A stretch of 64,000 nucleotides of DNA from assembly GCF_002269385.1 (NCBI RefSeq), contig NZ_CP022957.1, forward strand, positions 2,475,001 through 2,539,000, given 5' to 3'. Under the pieces are notes generated by a model. It had not been told where the DNA came from. It saw only the letters and a program-made list of their open reading frames with translations, and ran no database searches. The translations under genes and the position numbers were made by a program. Shown here one piece after another: positions 28,185 to 36,474 of this stretch; within the stretch, counting starts at the first letter, position 1, and each line of letters begins with the position of its first letter. This stretch comes from Maribacter cobaltidurans. Lineage in GTDB: Bacteria > Bacteroidota > Bacteroidia > Flavobacteriales > Flavobacteriaceae.

Positions 28185-29741
28185 ATGGCAGGAGGAAAAC
28201 AAACACCACGTCAGAAGATGATCAACCTAATGTACTTGATCTTCATCGCAATGCTGGCGTTAAATATGAGTAAAGAGGTGCTAGCAGCATTCGGCATAAT
28301 GAACGAAAAGCTAGAGACTTCTAATGAAATGACTACGGCAAGTAACGAAGCGTTCTTGGGTAGTCTGGAAACAAAAGCATCTGAAGATGCGGCTAAATAC
28401 GAAAAGCTGTACCAAGATGCCCAGAAAATCAAAGCAATGTCCCAAGAGTATTATGACTATTTACAAACTCTTAAAGACGGAATGACGGAGGGATTGGAAG
28501 ACCCTAAGGATTATGCCCGTATGGATAATTCAGATTATTTGGATCAGAAATTCTTCCAAGGAGATAATTTATCAGAAGGTGGTCAAGAGTTTATGAAAAG
28601 ACTTACCGACTATAGAGATCAAGTTGCCGCTATTGTTCCGGCGTCTTTGAAGCAATCTGTTATCGATAGATTTCAGACTGGCAACGAAGAAGGAAAAGTA
28701 AAGGCAAAGGATGGTATGCAAGATTGGATCAACTATCATTACGAGGGATATCCCCTTGTGGCCTCTTTGGCAAAATTGACTGCTTTACAAGCTGATGTTA
28801 AAGCTACTGAAGAATCTGCCTTGAAATCTATGTTGGAAGGAGAGTTAACAAGTCAAGTTTCTTTAAAGAACTTTGCAACATCACTTTCTGCATCTAAATC
28901 TGCTTATTATGCCGGAGAAAGGTATGATGGTAAAATCATCATCAGTAAAACGGATAATACTTCTACTCCGGTAAGAGCTGAATTGACTTTGGACGGCAGA
29001 AAGCTTTCTGAAGGTACAGACTACAAATTGGAAGCTGGTGGTGTTAAAATGTTGATTGGAGCCGGTTCTGCCGGAGACCACGAGGTAGAAGGTACGATTT
29101 TCTTCAAGCAGGACGGAGAAGAAATAGAAGTACCTGTTAAAAACTCCTTTGCTACCATTTCAAAACCAAATTCAGCATTGATCGCTGCAGATAAGATGAA
29201 CGTTGTGTATCGTGGTGTAGCCAACCCAATGTCCATCTCTATCCCTGGTATTCCAGATAATAAAGTAAGTGCTTCCGCTCCCGGACTTAAGAAAGTGAGT
29301 GCTAGTAAGTACGTAATGAATCCAGGTACAGGTAGGGAAGTTACTATTAATGCTAGTGGTATTTTACCTGACGGTACAAAAATAAATACACCGGCTACGT
29401 TTAGGATTAAGGATATTCCAAGACCTGAAGGTACGCTTAGCAAGCAGGCAGGTAGTGTAAAATTACCTAGGGCCAACGTTGAGATTGCTACAATTGGCGC
29501 TATGTTGGATGATTTTGATTTTGACTTGAACCTTGCGGTAAGCGGATTTAAGTTCAAAGTTCCAGGTCAGCCTACAGTAAGTGTTAGAGGTAATAAGTTG
29601 GACTCTAAAGCTAAAGCTGCATTGAAACGTGCAGGTAGAGGTGATGTGGTTCAGATCTTCGATATCGAAGCATATATTACGAACAACAAAAGTTACAAAT
29701 TGAAGAAAGTATCTCCGGTAGTTGTGGAGATAACAAACTAA
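28185..29741 (+). CDS. gldM: Gliding motility/T9SS motor protein GldM
   Basis: GldM crosses the inner membrane once and reaches through the periplasm to the GldK/GldN ring. The 518-residue protein starts with the family hallmark MAGGKQTPRQKMINLMYLIF, a single membrane helix at about residues 13-33, then a helical D1 domain and several beta-rich domains. The length matches known GldM/PorM. It is 58 bases after gldL and 62 bases before gldN. Confidence 0.97.
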   Translation: MAGGKQTPRQKMINLMYLIFIAMLALNMSKEVLAAFGIMNEKLETSNEMTTASNEAFLGSLETKASEDAAKYEKLYQDAQKIKAMSQEYYDYLQTLKDGMTEGLEDPKDYARMDNSDYLDQKFFQGDNLSEGGQEFMKRLTDYRDQVAAIVPASLKQSVIDRFQTGNEEGKVKAKDGMQDWINYHYEGYPLVASLAKLTALQADVKATEESALKSMLEGELTSQVSLKNFATSLSASKSAYYAGERYDGKIIISKTDNTSTPVRAELTLDGRKLSEGTDYKLEAGGVKMLIGAGSAGDHEVEGTIFFKQDGEEIEVPVKNSFATISKPNSALIAADKMNVVYRGVANPMSISIPGIPDNKVSASAPGLKKVSASKYVMNPGTGREVTINASGILPDGTKINTPATFRIKDIPRPEGTLSKQAGSVKLPRANVEIATIGAMLDDFDFDLNLAVSGFKFKVPGQPTVSVRGNKLDSKAKAALKRAGRGDVVQIFDIEAYITNNKSYKLKKVSPVVVEITN

Positions 29742-29803
29742 AATAGTAAATACTACCGGGTAGCCCCAAAAGGGTTGCCCGGTTAATTTTAAAGTTAACA
29801 AGA

Positions 29804-30691
29804 ATGAATTGGAAAAATGTTTTAGTAATGGGCGCGGTAACCTTGTTGCCGGCTTCCATAATGGCTCAGGCCAATATCTTGAACGCTAAAAAACCACAAG
29901 AAATAGGGGTTCGTACGGAAGAACAAAAAGCCGTGGACAACGATGCTCCTTTGGAATACGGTTATGTGGATGATCGGGATATTCTTTGGTCCAAAACACT
30001 GTGGGAAACCATTGATTTGGATGAAAGGGTAAACTTTCCCTTGTATTATCCAACAGATACCATGGATATAGGTAAAGACAGAAGGTCTTTGTACCATGTG
30101 TTGATCAAAAATCTTAAGGAAGGTAATCTGGAAGCCTATGCGGATTCCTATTTTACCGAGAAAAGAACCTATAATGACTTATCCGGTGCACTACAGTCAG
30201 TGGATACATTGGACTATGGTTATGAACAAATGAATGCTGGGGAGCAGGTTTCTGCCGAATACATTACCCGTAGAAATATCACTGCAGGTGAAATTGAGGA
30301 ATACCATATCAAAGGAATGTGGTATTTTGATAAAAGACAGGGGGAGTTAAAATATCGTTTATTGGGTATTGCTCCAGTTGCGCCGGACGTAAACTTCATC
30401 GATGATGAAAATCCTGATATGGTGGAGTTGTTTTGGGTATGGTATCCAGATGCTCGTGAAATTTTGCACGAGGCCAAAGTCTTTAACCAGCAAAATTCCG
30501 CTCAACCCATCTCTTATGATATGTTGCTGAACGCAAGAAGGTTTAATGCTGTTATCTATAAAGAAGACAATGTTCATGGAGACCGTGAGGTCAGCGAATA
30601 TATTGCGGACAATGCACTTTTCCAATTGTTGGAGGCTAAACGTATCAAGGAAGCTATTAGGGACAGGGAACAAGATATGTGGGCATACTAA
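29804..30691 (+). CDS. gldN: Gliding motility/T9SS ring protein GldN
   Basis: GldN (PorN) binds GldK in the periplasmic ring. The 295-residue protein has a signal peptide ending ASIMAQA and the family segments DRDILWSKTLWETIDLDERVNFPLY (shown in part) and NPDMVELFWVWYPDAR. No gldO paralogue follows, unlike in F. johnsoniae. The operon closes with a strong terminator at 30721-30748. Confidence 0.96.
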   Translation: MNWKNVLVMGAVTLLPASIMAQANILNAKKPQEIGVRTEEQKAVDNDAPLEYGYVDDRDILWSKTLWETIDLDERVNFPLYYPTDTMDIGKDRRSLYHVLIKNLKEGNLEAYADSYFTEKRTYNDLSGALQSVDTLDYGYEQMNAGEQVSAEYITRRNITAGEIEEYHIKGMWYFDKRQGELKYRLLGIAPVAPDVNFIDDENPDMVELFWVWYPDAREILHEAKVFNQQNSAQPISYDMLLNARRFNAVIYKEDNVHGDREVSEYIADNALFQLLEAKRIKEAIRDREQDMWAY

Positions 30692-30720
30692 GCCAAATGA
30701 AAATTCCAATTCAATAATAT

Positions 30721-30748
30721 AAGCTCCGATAATATATCGGAGCTTTTT
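30721..30748 (+). terminator. Terminator of gldKLMN
   Basis: AAGCTCCGATA (30721-30731) and TATCGGAGCTT (30735-30745) form a perfect 11-bp stem with a 3-base loop and a T run to 30748. Confidence 0.92.
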
Positions 30749-30769
30749 GTTTATGTCTATTTTTGCCAA

Positions 30770-31822
30770 ATGGTAGATTATATTGTCGTTGGCTTGGGTT
30801 TGGCAGGAACTGCTTTTTGTGAAACCTTAAGGCGAAATCAAAGAAGTTTTTGTGTCATTAGTGACCAATCCCAGACCTCTTCAAAGGTAGCAGCAGGGTT
30901 ATCCAACCCGGTCATCTTAAAACGGTTTACTTTAGCCTGGAGAGCCGATGAACTGGTGCCCTATTCCAAAAGCTTTTACACAGAATTGGAAAAGGAATTA
31001 AATGTGAAGTTCCTCATTGATCAACCCATCTTACGTAAATTCAGTTCAATAGAGGAACAGAATCTATGGTTCGAAGCTTCCGATAAGGATGCATTGAACC
31101 AATTTTTATCTCCACAACTGGAAAGGAATTCGAACAAGGCCCTAATTGCACCATTTGATTTTGGAAGTTTAAATGGAGCATATAAACTAAATACCGAATT
31201 ATTCCTTACGAGTTATCAAAATGAAATATTGCATCCTGATATTCATATACGAGAAACTTTTGATTATTCCGAGATAAGGAAAAAGCAGGACTATTTAGAG
31301 TACAAGGGAATTAGAGCCCGCAATATTCTTTTTGCTGAGGGTTTTGGGCTTAAAAAAAATCCGTTTTTCAATTATCTTCCCATGAACGGTTCAAAAGGAG
31401 AATATTTGATCATAAAATCCAATGAACTAGGTCTAGAGAGCGCCGTTAAATCATCCATTTTTGTTATACCACTTGAGCCAAGTTTTTATTTGGTCGGAGC
31501 CAACTATAATTCCGTGGATAAGGACAATGAACCCTCAGAAGAAGCAAAAGCAGAACTACTTAAAAAACTGGAGAACATTATAAATTGTCCTTATCAAGTG
31601 GTAGGTCATGTAGCTGGGGTTAGACCCACCGTAAAGGATAGACGGCCTTTGATAGGAACCCATCCCGGGAACAAAATGTTTCATGTTTTAAATGGTTTTG
31701 GTTCGCATGGAGTGATGATTGCTCCTTGGGCGGCAAATGAATTGTTCAATTTTTTGGAGAATGGAACGGACTTGGATGATGAGATAAACATCAATAGATT
31801 TCAATATTTGTGGTCTAATTGA
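30770..31822 (+). CDS. FAD-dependent oxidoreductase (DAO family)
   Basis: A 350-residue flavoprotein of the D-amino-acid oxidase/DadA fold. The N-terminal dinucleotide-binding motif is VVGLGLAGTAFCETL, and the C-terminal FAD segment includes GVRPTVKDRRPLIG and NGFGSHGVMIAPW. There is no signal peptide. It follows gldN but is separated by a terminator, so it is likely its own unit. The substrate is not predictable; the resemblance to the MnmC oxidase part is only general. Confidence 0.85.
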   Translation: MVDYIVVGLGLAGTAFCETLRRNQRSFCVISDQSQTSSKVAAGLSNPVILKRFTLAWRADELVPYSKSFYTELEKELNVKFLIDQPILRKFSSIEEQNLWFEASDKDALNQFLSPQLERNSNKALIAPFDFGSLNGAYKLNTELFLTSYQNEILHPDIHIRETFDYSEIRKKQDYLEYKGIRARNILFAEGFGLKKNPFFNYLPMNGSKGEYLIIKSNELGLESAVKSSIFVIPLEPSFYLVGANYNSVDKDNEPSEEAKAELLKKLENIINCPYQVVGHVAGVRPTVKDRRPLIGTHPGNKMFHVLNGFGSHGVMIAPWAANELFNFLENGTDLDDEININRFQYLWSN

Positions 31823-31856
31823 ATGTTTGGGAATTCATTTTTTCAAATCCTTGAAC

Positions 31857-31904
31857 GGATAAGAACTTCTGTGAAAATACCATAGAGTTCTTATCCTTTT
31901 TTTT
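31857..31904 (+). terminator. Terminator after the FAD oxidoreductase gene
   Basis: GGATAAGAACT (31857-31867) and AGTTCTTATCC (31886-31896) form a perfect 11-bp stem with an 18-base loop, followed by eight T. Confidence 0.88.
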
Positions 31905-31975
31905 GACCTTTGCAAATCCAAAAAAGAAACCATCACAACATAATTCCGTGGGTTCTTTTTTTAAAATTTGTTAGA

Positions 31976-33886
31976 ATGCTAAATATTCACAATTTATCCG
32001 TTTCATTTGGAGGGGAGTATTTATTTGAGGAAATATCCTTTAGGTTAAACGCTGGAAATAGGGTAGGACTGGTAGGTAAGAATGGAGCTGGGAAATCTAC
32101 TTTGCTGAAGTTGTTGGCCAGGGATATGCCCATAGATTCTGGGACCATTGCCATAGAAAAGGATATTAAAATTGGGTTTCTGCGTCAGGATATAGATTTT
32201 GAACTTGGTAGAACGGTTTTGGAGGAAGCTTATCAAGCATTCGAGGAAATTAAGGTATTGGAGGCCAAAATGGATGAGATCAACCATCAATTGGCCGAAA
32301 GAACGGATTACGAAAGTGATTCCTACAATCAGCTCATCATTGACTTAAGTGATGTTACTTCACATTATGAGATATTGGGAGGTTATAACTATCAAGGTGA
32401 AACCGAAAAAATACTTCAAGGGCTTGGCTTTAAGAGAGACGATTTTGATAAGAAAACGGAAACCTTCTCAGGAGGATGGCGCATGCGTATAGAACTGGCC
32501 AAATTACTCCTACAGAGCAACGATGTTTTGCTTTTGGATGAACCTACTAACCACTTGGATATTGAATCCATTATCTGGTTTGAACAATTCTTGAATAATT
32601 ACACGGGTGCGGTCATGATCGTATCCCATGATAGAATGTTCCTGGACAACGTAACGAACAGAACCATTGAAATATCACTGGGAAGGATATATGATTACAA
32701 TAAACCGTATTCCAAATATCTGGTATTGCGTGATGAAATAAGGCAGCAGCAATTAAGTGCGCAAAAAAATCAGGATAGGGAAATACAGCAGGCAGAAAGG
32801 TTGATTGAAAAGTTTAGGGCAAAATCCACAAAGGCCTCTATGGCACAGTCCCTTATCAAAAAGTTGGATAAGATTGAACGAATAGAGGTGGACGAAGATG
32901 ATAATAGCGTCATGAGCCTTAGGTTTCCGGTTTCCATTACCCCGGGAAAAGTAGTGGTGGAAATGGAAAATCTTTCAAAATCATATGGCAGCAAAGAGGT
33001 ATTGAGAGATATCGACTTACTGGTGGAACGAGATAGCAAAACGGCGTTTGTAGGGCAAAATGGACAGGGGAAATCTACTTTGGCCAAAATTATAGTTGGA
33101 GAGTTGGAACATCAAGGTCATCTTAAACTGGGGCACAATGTGCAAATTGGATATTTCGCGCAAAATCAAGCTGAATATTTGGATGGGAACAAAACCATTT
33201 TGGATACCATGATAGATGCGGCCAACGAATCCAATAGGAGTAAGGTAAGAGATATATTGGGTTCTTTTTTGTTTAGGGGAGATGATGTGGAAAAATATGT
33301 CAAGGTTTTATCTGGTGGTGAACGCAACCGGCTAGCCTTGGCCAAAATGCTTCTTCAGCCCTTTAACGTTCTGGTCATGGATGAGCCTACCAATCATCTG
33401 GATATAAAATCAAAAAATGTGCTTAAGCAAGCTTGCTTAAATTTTGAAGGAACACTTATTCTGGTTTCCCACGACAGGGACTTCCTTCAGGGACTTACAA
33501 ATAAGGTATATGAATTTAAAGACAGGAAAATCAAGGAGTATCTAGGGGATATCGATTTTTATCTGGAACAGCGAAAAGTCAATGATTTTAGGGGTATAGA
33601 AAAGAAAGAAGATAAAAGGGAGGAGAAGCCCATCCAAAACAAAAACACGTCCTTTGAGGATCAAAAGCTACTTAAGAGTCTAAAGAATCAACTTAGTGGT
33701 ATGGAAAGCAAAATATCGGCACTCGAAAAGGAAATAAAAAAAATAGACCATGATCTTCTTATGAATTATGATGCTACAATTGCCAAGCCCAATTTCTTTG
33801 ATAATTACCAAGCTAAAAAGGCCAAATTGGAAAAGCATATGCAAAAGTGGGAAGCACTTACTTTGGAAATTGAAAATTTTAAATAA
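31976..33886 (+). CDS. ABC-F family ATPase
   Basis: ABC-F proteins have two ATPase domains and no membrane part, and act on ribosomes in translation or antibiotic protection. I chose ATG 31976 because MLNIHNLSVSFGGEYLFEE is the usual domain start; the frame is open up to a TTG at 31910. The 636-residue protein has Walker A motifs GKNGAGKST and GQNGQGKST, signatures FSGGWRMRIELAKLL and LSGGERNRLALAKML, Walker B motifs with LLLDEPTNHLD and VMDEPTNHLD, and a C-terminal coiled coil. The form is Uup-like. Resistance cannot be assumed. Confidence 0.93.
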   Translation: MLNIHNLSVSFGGEYLFEEISFRLNAGNRVGLVGKNGAGKSTLLKLLARDMPIDSGTIAIEKDIKIGFLRQDIDFELGRTVLEEAYQAFEEIKVLEAKMDEINHQLAERTDYESDSYNQLIIDLSDVTSHYEILGGYNYQGETEKILQGLGFKRDDFDKKTETFSGGWRMRIELAKLLLQSNDVLLLDEPTNHLDIESIIWFEQFLNNYTGAVMIVSHDRMFLDNVTNRTIEISLGRIYDYNKPYSKYLVLRDEIRQQQLSAQKNQDREIQQAERLIEKFRAKSTKASMAQSLIKKLDKIERIEVDEDDNSVMSLRFPVSITPGKVVVEMENLSKSYGSKEVLRDIDLLVERDSKTAFVGQNGQGKSTLAKIIVGELEHQGHLKLGHNVQIGYFAQNQAEYLDGNKTILDTMIDAANESNRSKVRDILGSFLFRGDDVEKYVKVLSGGERNRLALAKMLLQPFNVLVMDEPTNHLDIKSKNVLKQACLNFEGTLILVSHDRDFLQGLTNKVYEFKDRKIKEYLGDIDFYLEQRKVNDFRGIEKKEDKREEKPIQNKNTSFEDQKLLKSLKNQLSGMESKISALEKEIKKIDHDLLMNYDATIAKPNFFDNYQAKKAKLEKHMQKWEALTLEIENFK

Positions 33887-33907
33887 AGTAAACATACAGT
33901 TTTAGCG

Positions 33908-33935
33908 GTTTCACAACATAATTTGGCATTTTCAC
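33908..33935 (+). promoter_or_regulatory. Composite repeat motif upstream of the LRR gene (site A)
   Basis: The site reads GTTTCACAA, three bases, AATTTGG, three bases, TTTCAC. The two TTTCAC copies are 21 bp apart, two helical turns. The same arrangement recurs at 35234-35261 before the RND operon, with 22 of 28 bases identical and all differences in the two 3-base spacers. A direct-repeat operator for a dimeric regulator is the simplest reading. Confidence 0.6.
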
Positions 33936-34041
33936 AACAATGTGGATTCCTTTAACGATAATTTTTGGTCTTTTATCGTTTATGATAGAAATTTGTAAGA
34001 TAATTCTTAAAGATAAATAAGAAAAACTAATTTCGAGGTAT

Positions 34042-34917
34042 ATGAAAAAGCTTTACTTGATACTTTCCATTTTCATGTTAATTTCTAGCCTCGGTATGGC
34101 CAAGGTTTCAAAAAAGGAAAGAAAGGCCTTGATCAGTCTTTATAATAGCACGAATGGTGCGCATTGGAAAAGGAAATGGGATTTGAACAAGCCTGTTTCC
34201 CAATGGTACGGCGTAAAGGTGGAAAATGACCAGGTGGTCGAGATAAATCTCTTCAACAATAACTTAATGGGTCCTTTGCCATTAGGAATTTCCAAATTGG
34301 AGAATCTAAGAGTTTTGAATTTAGCCTTCAATTTAATTACGGGAGAACTGCCTGAAGATTTGGCCCTATTGTCTAATTTAAAGGTCTTAAAGTTGGAGAT
34401 GAACAGGTTGAAAGGAGGTTTGCCTCAAAATATAGGCGGACTTTCAAATCTAGAGGAACTTACCGCCTTCAATAATTTTCTGTCTGGAGGTATTCCAGAA
34501 AGTATAGGACAAATAAAGAAACTTAAGATATTGAACCTTTCCAGCAATTCCTTGAAAGGAAATATTCCGAGTTCACTTGGCCAATTAGCCGAATTGGAAA
34601 CTTTAGGGCTTTTTGAAAATACGTTGGAAGGTGCTATTCCAGGAGAAATAGGGCAATTGACCAAATTAAAGGAATTGGTTTTGGCTAATAACAGTTTTAA
34701 TGGTGAAATCCCTGAGGAATTCAACCAACTGGCCAGCTTACAGATTTTTCAAATACAGAACAATAATTTTTCATCATTTGAAAACTTGGAAAAACTTAAA
34801 ACAAAAGAGTACTTGGTGTTTGATTATGACGGATTTGACAAAAAAAAGGAGTTCAAAGAGCTTAAGCTTAACAGAACCAGAATGGCCGATACAAAATTTG
34901 AAGACATAGAAAATTAA
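34042..34917 (+). CDS. Exported leucine-rich-repeat protein
   Basis: A 291-residue protein with a signal peptide ending SSLGMA and then a short N-terminal cap (LISLYNSTNGAHWKRKW). About seven 23-24-residue repeats of the plant-type LRR pattern follow (for example NNFLSGGIPESIGQIKKLKIL). The C-terminal tail is charged. No T9SS sorting domain is visible. LRRs bind proteins or glycans; the partner is unknown. It has a notable repeat motif 107 bases upstream of its start and a terminator after it. Confidence 0.88.
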   Translation: MKKLYLILSIFMLISSLGMAKVSKKERKALISLYNSTNGAHWKRKWDLNKPVSQWYGVKVENDQVVEINLFNNNLMGPLPLGISKLENLRVLNLAFNLITGELPEDLALLSNLKVLKLEMNRLKGGLPQNIGGLSNLEELTAFNNFLSGGIPESIGQIKKLKILNLSSNSLKGNIPSSLGQLAELETLGLFENTLEGAIPGEIGQLTKLKELVLANNSFNGEIPEEFNQLASLQIFQIQNNNFSSFENLEKLKTKEYLVFDYDGFDKKKEFKELKLNRTRMADTKFEDIEN

Positions 34918-34950
34918 GAGTAGTTTACACTTTTAGTTAGTTTGGTGAAG

Positions 34951-34978
34951 AAAGAGGTGTTGGTAGCACCTCTTTTTT
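34951..34978 (+). terminator. Terminator of the LRR gene
   Basis: AAAGAGGTG (34951-34959) and CACCTCTTT (34967-34975) form a 9-bp stem with a 7-base loop and T to 34978. Confidence 0.87.
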
Positions 34979-35233
34979 GTTTTAAGGTAATACATAAACA
35001 TGATAGACGTTCCTTCATAGTTTCTCTATCCCAATTTTTATGAAATTTTTAACCTTCTTCAAGTTATCTACGGGAAACGATTTTTTGTAGTTTCGCCCCT
35101 TAATAATGTTCGATTTCGTTCTAATTAACTGATATTTATTGAATTAGCTTGTAATCTAAAATTATTTTAATGTCTATAAGTGTATTGAACTTTTCTTTAT
35201 TGGGTCTTTAAAAGTTAAAGTTTGCTCCAAGTC

Positions 35234-35261
35234 GTTTCACAAATCAATTTGGACGTTTCAC
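35234..35261 (+). promoter_or_regulatory. Composite repeat motif upstream of the RND operon (site B)
   Basis: GTTTCACAA, three bases, AATTTGG, three bases, TTTCAC: the same layout as site A. Its right edge is 33 bases upstream of the -7 element at 35295. The CGTTTCAC words at 35233 and 35254 are 21 bp apart. The position just above the core promoter suits an activator. Confidence 0.6.
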
Positions 35262-35294
35262 TGATATTATAAAAGGGTTGAAAATATACGGGAC

Positions 35295-35302
35295 TATATT
35301 TG
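35295..35302 (+). promoter_or_regulatory. -7 element of the RND efflux operon
   Basis: TATATTTG matches TAnnTTTG exactly, 41 bases before the adaptor ATG. The nearest TTG (35278-35280) is only 14 bases away, shorter than usual. A poor -33 box together with an upstream repeat site suits a regulated promoter. Confidence 0.55.
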
Positions 35303-35343
35303 TATTCGTTTTAAAAAATCAATAGTTAAAACCAAAACCAAAA

Positions 35344-36474
35344 ATGCGAAAAATCATCTTTACCGGACTGGGTATCGTGTTAATATTAGCTTCATTTTTC
35401 TTTGCAAAAATGATTATAGACAATAAGAAAGTCTTTAAACCACGAGCACAGAAAGTTGTAAAAACCGTTTTTACGGAAGTCGTTGAAAATAAGACTATTC
35501 CAATCATTGTTACCGCTAATGGAAATTTGAGGGCGAAACAGCGGGTTGAACTGTATGCTGAAGTCCAAGGTGTTTTTAGAAGAGGAAATAAATTGTTCAA
35601 GGAAGGACAATCCTATAGACAAGGTGAAACTATTATTAATATCGATGCTCAGGAATATACTGCTAGTGTTCAATCGGCTAAAAGTAACTTGTACAATGAG
35701 TTGACCTCTATCATGCCCGATTTGCGGTTGGACTATCCGGAGTTTTATCCTAAATGGCAATCTTATCTTAATAATTTCGACCTTTCAAAAGGAACACCAC
35801 AATTACCTGAAATGAACTCTGAAAGTGAACGATTCTTTATTTCCGGTAGGGGTATTCTAACTAGTTATTACAATGTTAAGAATTTGGAACAAAGGCTTTC
35901 AAAATATAGGATTAGTGCCCCTTTCAACGGAGTATTGACAGAAGCACTTGTTACCGAAGGAACCTTGGTCAGATCTGGTCAGAAATTAGGGGAATTCATC
36001 AATCCGGGAGTTTATGAATTGGAAGTTGCCGTAAGTAAGTCCTTTACAGATCTTTTAAAAGTTGGTGAGTCTGTTGAATTGACCAATTTTGATGATAATG
36101 AGGTATATAAGGGAAAGGTTACAAGAATAAATGGGAATATAGATCAGGCATCCCAAACAATCAAGGCTTATATAGAAGTAGATAATGACAAATTAAGGGA
36201 AGGAATGTACTTGGAAGCCAACCTCGATGCCAAAAAAGAGGAAAATGCCATAGAAATAGACAGAAGCCTTCTCCTAGAGGGTAATAAAATATTTGTCGTA
36301 AGGGATTCCGTCCTGGATCTTATCGACGTTAAACCAGTCTATTTTTCAGAGAAAAGCGTAGTGTTGAAGGATGTTCCAGATGGTATGACAATTATGTCCA
36401 AACCATTGATCGGGGCATTTACGGGTATGGCCGTAAAGGTATACGAAGATCAACCAGATAATTCCAAGGGATAA
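35344..36474 (+). CDS. RND efflux periplasmic adaptor (HlyD/MFP family)
   Basis: The adaptor bridges the inner-membrane pump and the outer-membrane channel. The 376-residue protein has an N-terminal membrane anchor (ILASFFFAKMIID), a split lipoyl domain (VTANGNLRAKQRVELYAEVQG; YRISAPFNGVLTEALVTEG), a short helical hairpin and beta-barrel domains. It is the first gene of an operon; its stop codon shares a base with the start of the pump gene (TAATG). Confidence 0.93.
   Translation: MRKIIFTGLGIVLILASFFFAKMIIDNKKVFKPRAQKVVKTVFTEVVENKTIPIIVTANGNLRAKQRVELYAEVQGVFRRGNKLFKEGQSYRQGETIINIDAQEYTASVQSAKSNLYNELTSIMPDLRLDYPEFYPKWQSYLNNFDLSKGTPQLPEMNSESERFFISGRGILTSYYNVKNLEQRLSKYRISAPFNGVLTEALVTEGTLVRSGQKLGEFINPGVYELEVAVSKSFTDLLKVGESVELTNFDDNEVYKGKVTRINGNIDQASQTIKAYIEVDNDKLREGMYLEANLDAKKEENAIEIDRSLLLEGNKIFVVRDSVLDLIDVKPVYFSEKSVVLKDVPDGMTIMSKPLIGAFTGMAVKVYEDQPDNSKG

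Larger units (their letters stand above)
34918..35343. other. Long intergenic region between the LRR gene and the RND operon
   Basis: The 426 bases hold no convincing gene. They contain the LRR terminator at the left, repeat site B at 35234-35261 and a -7 element at 35295-35302. The stretch from about 34980 to 35230 is AT-rich with nothing I can name. Confidence 0.7.

Noticed and set aside
33908-35261. Spaced TTTCAC repeats as a CRISPR remnant
   Set aside because: Only two copies per site, repeats too short, no array and no cas genes.
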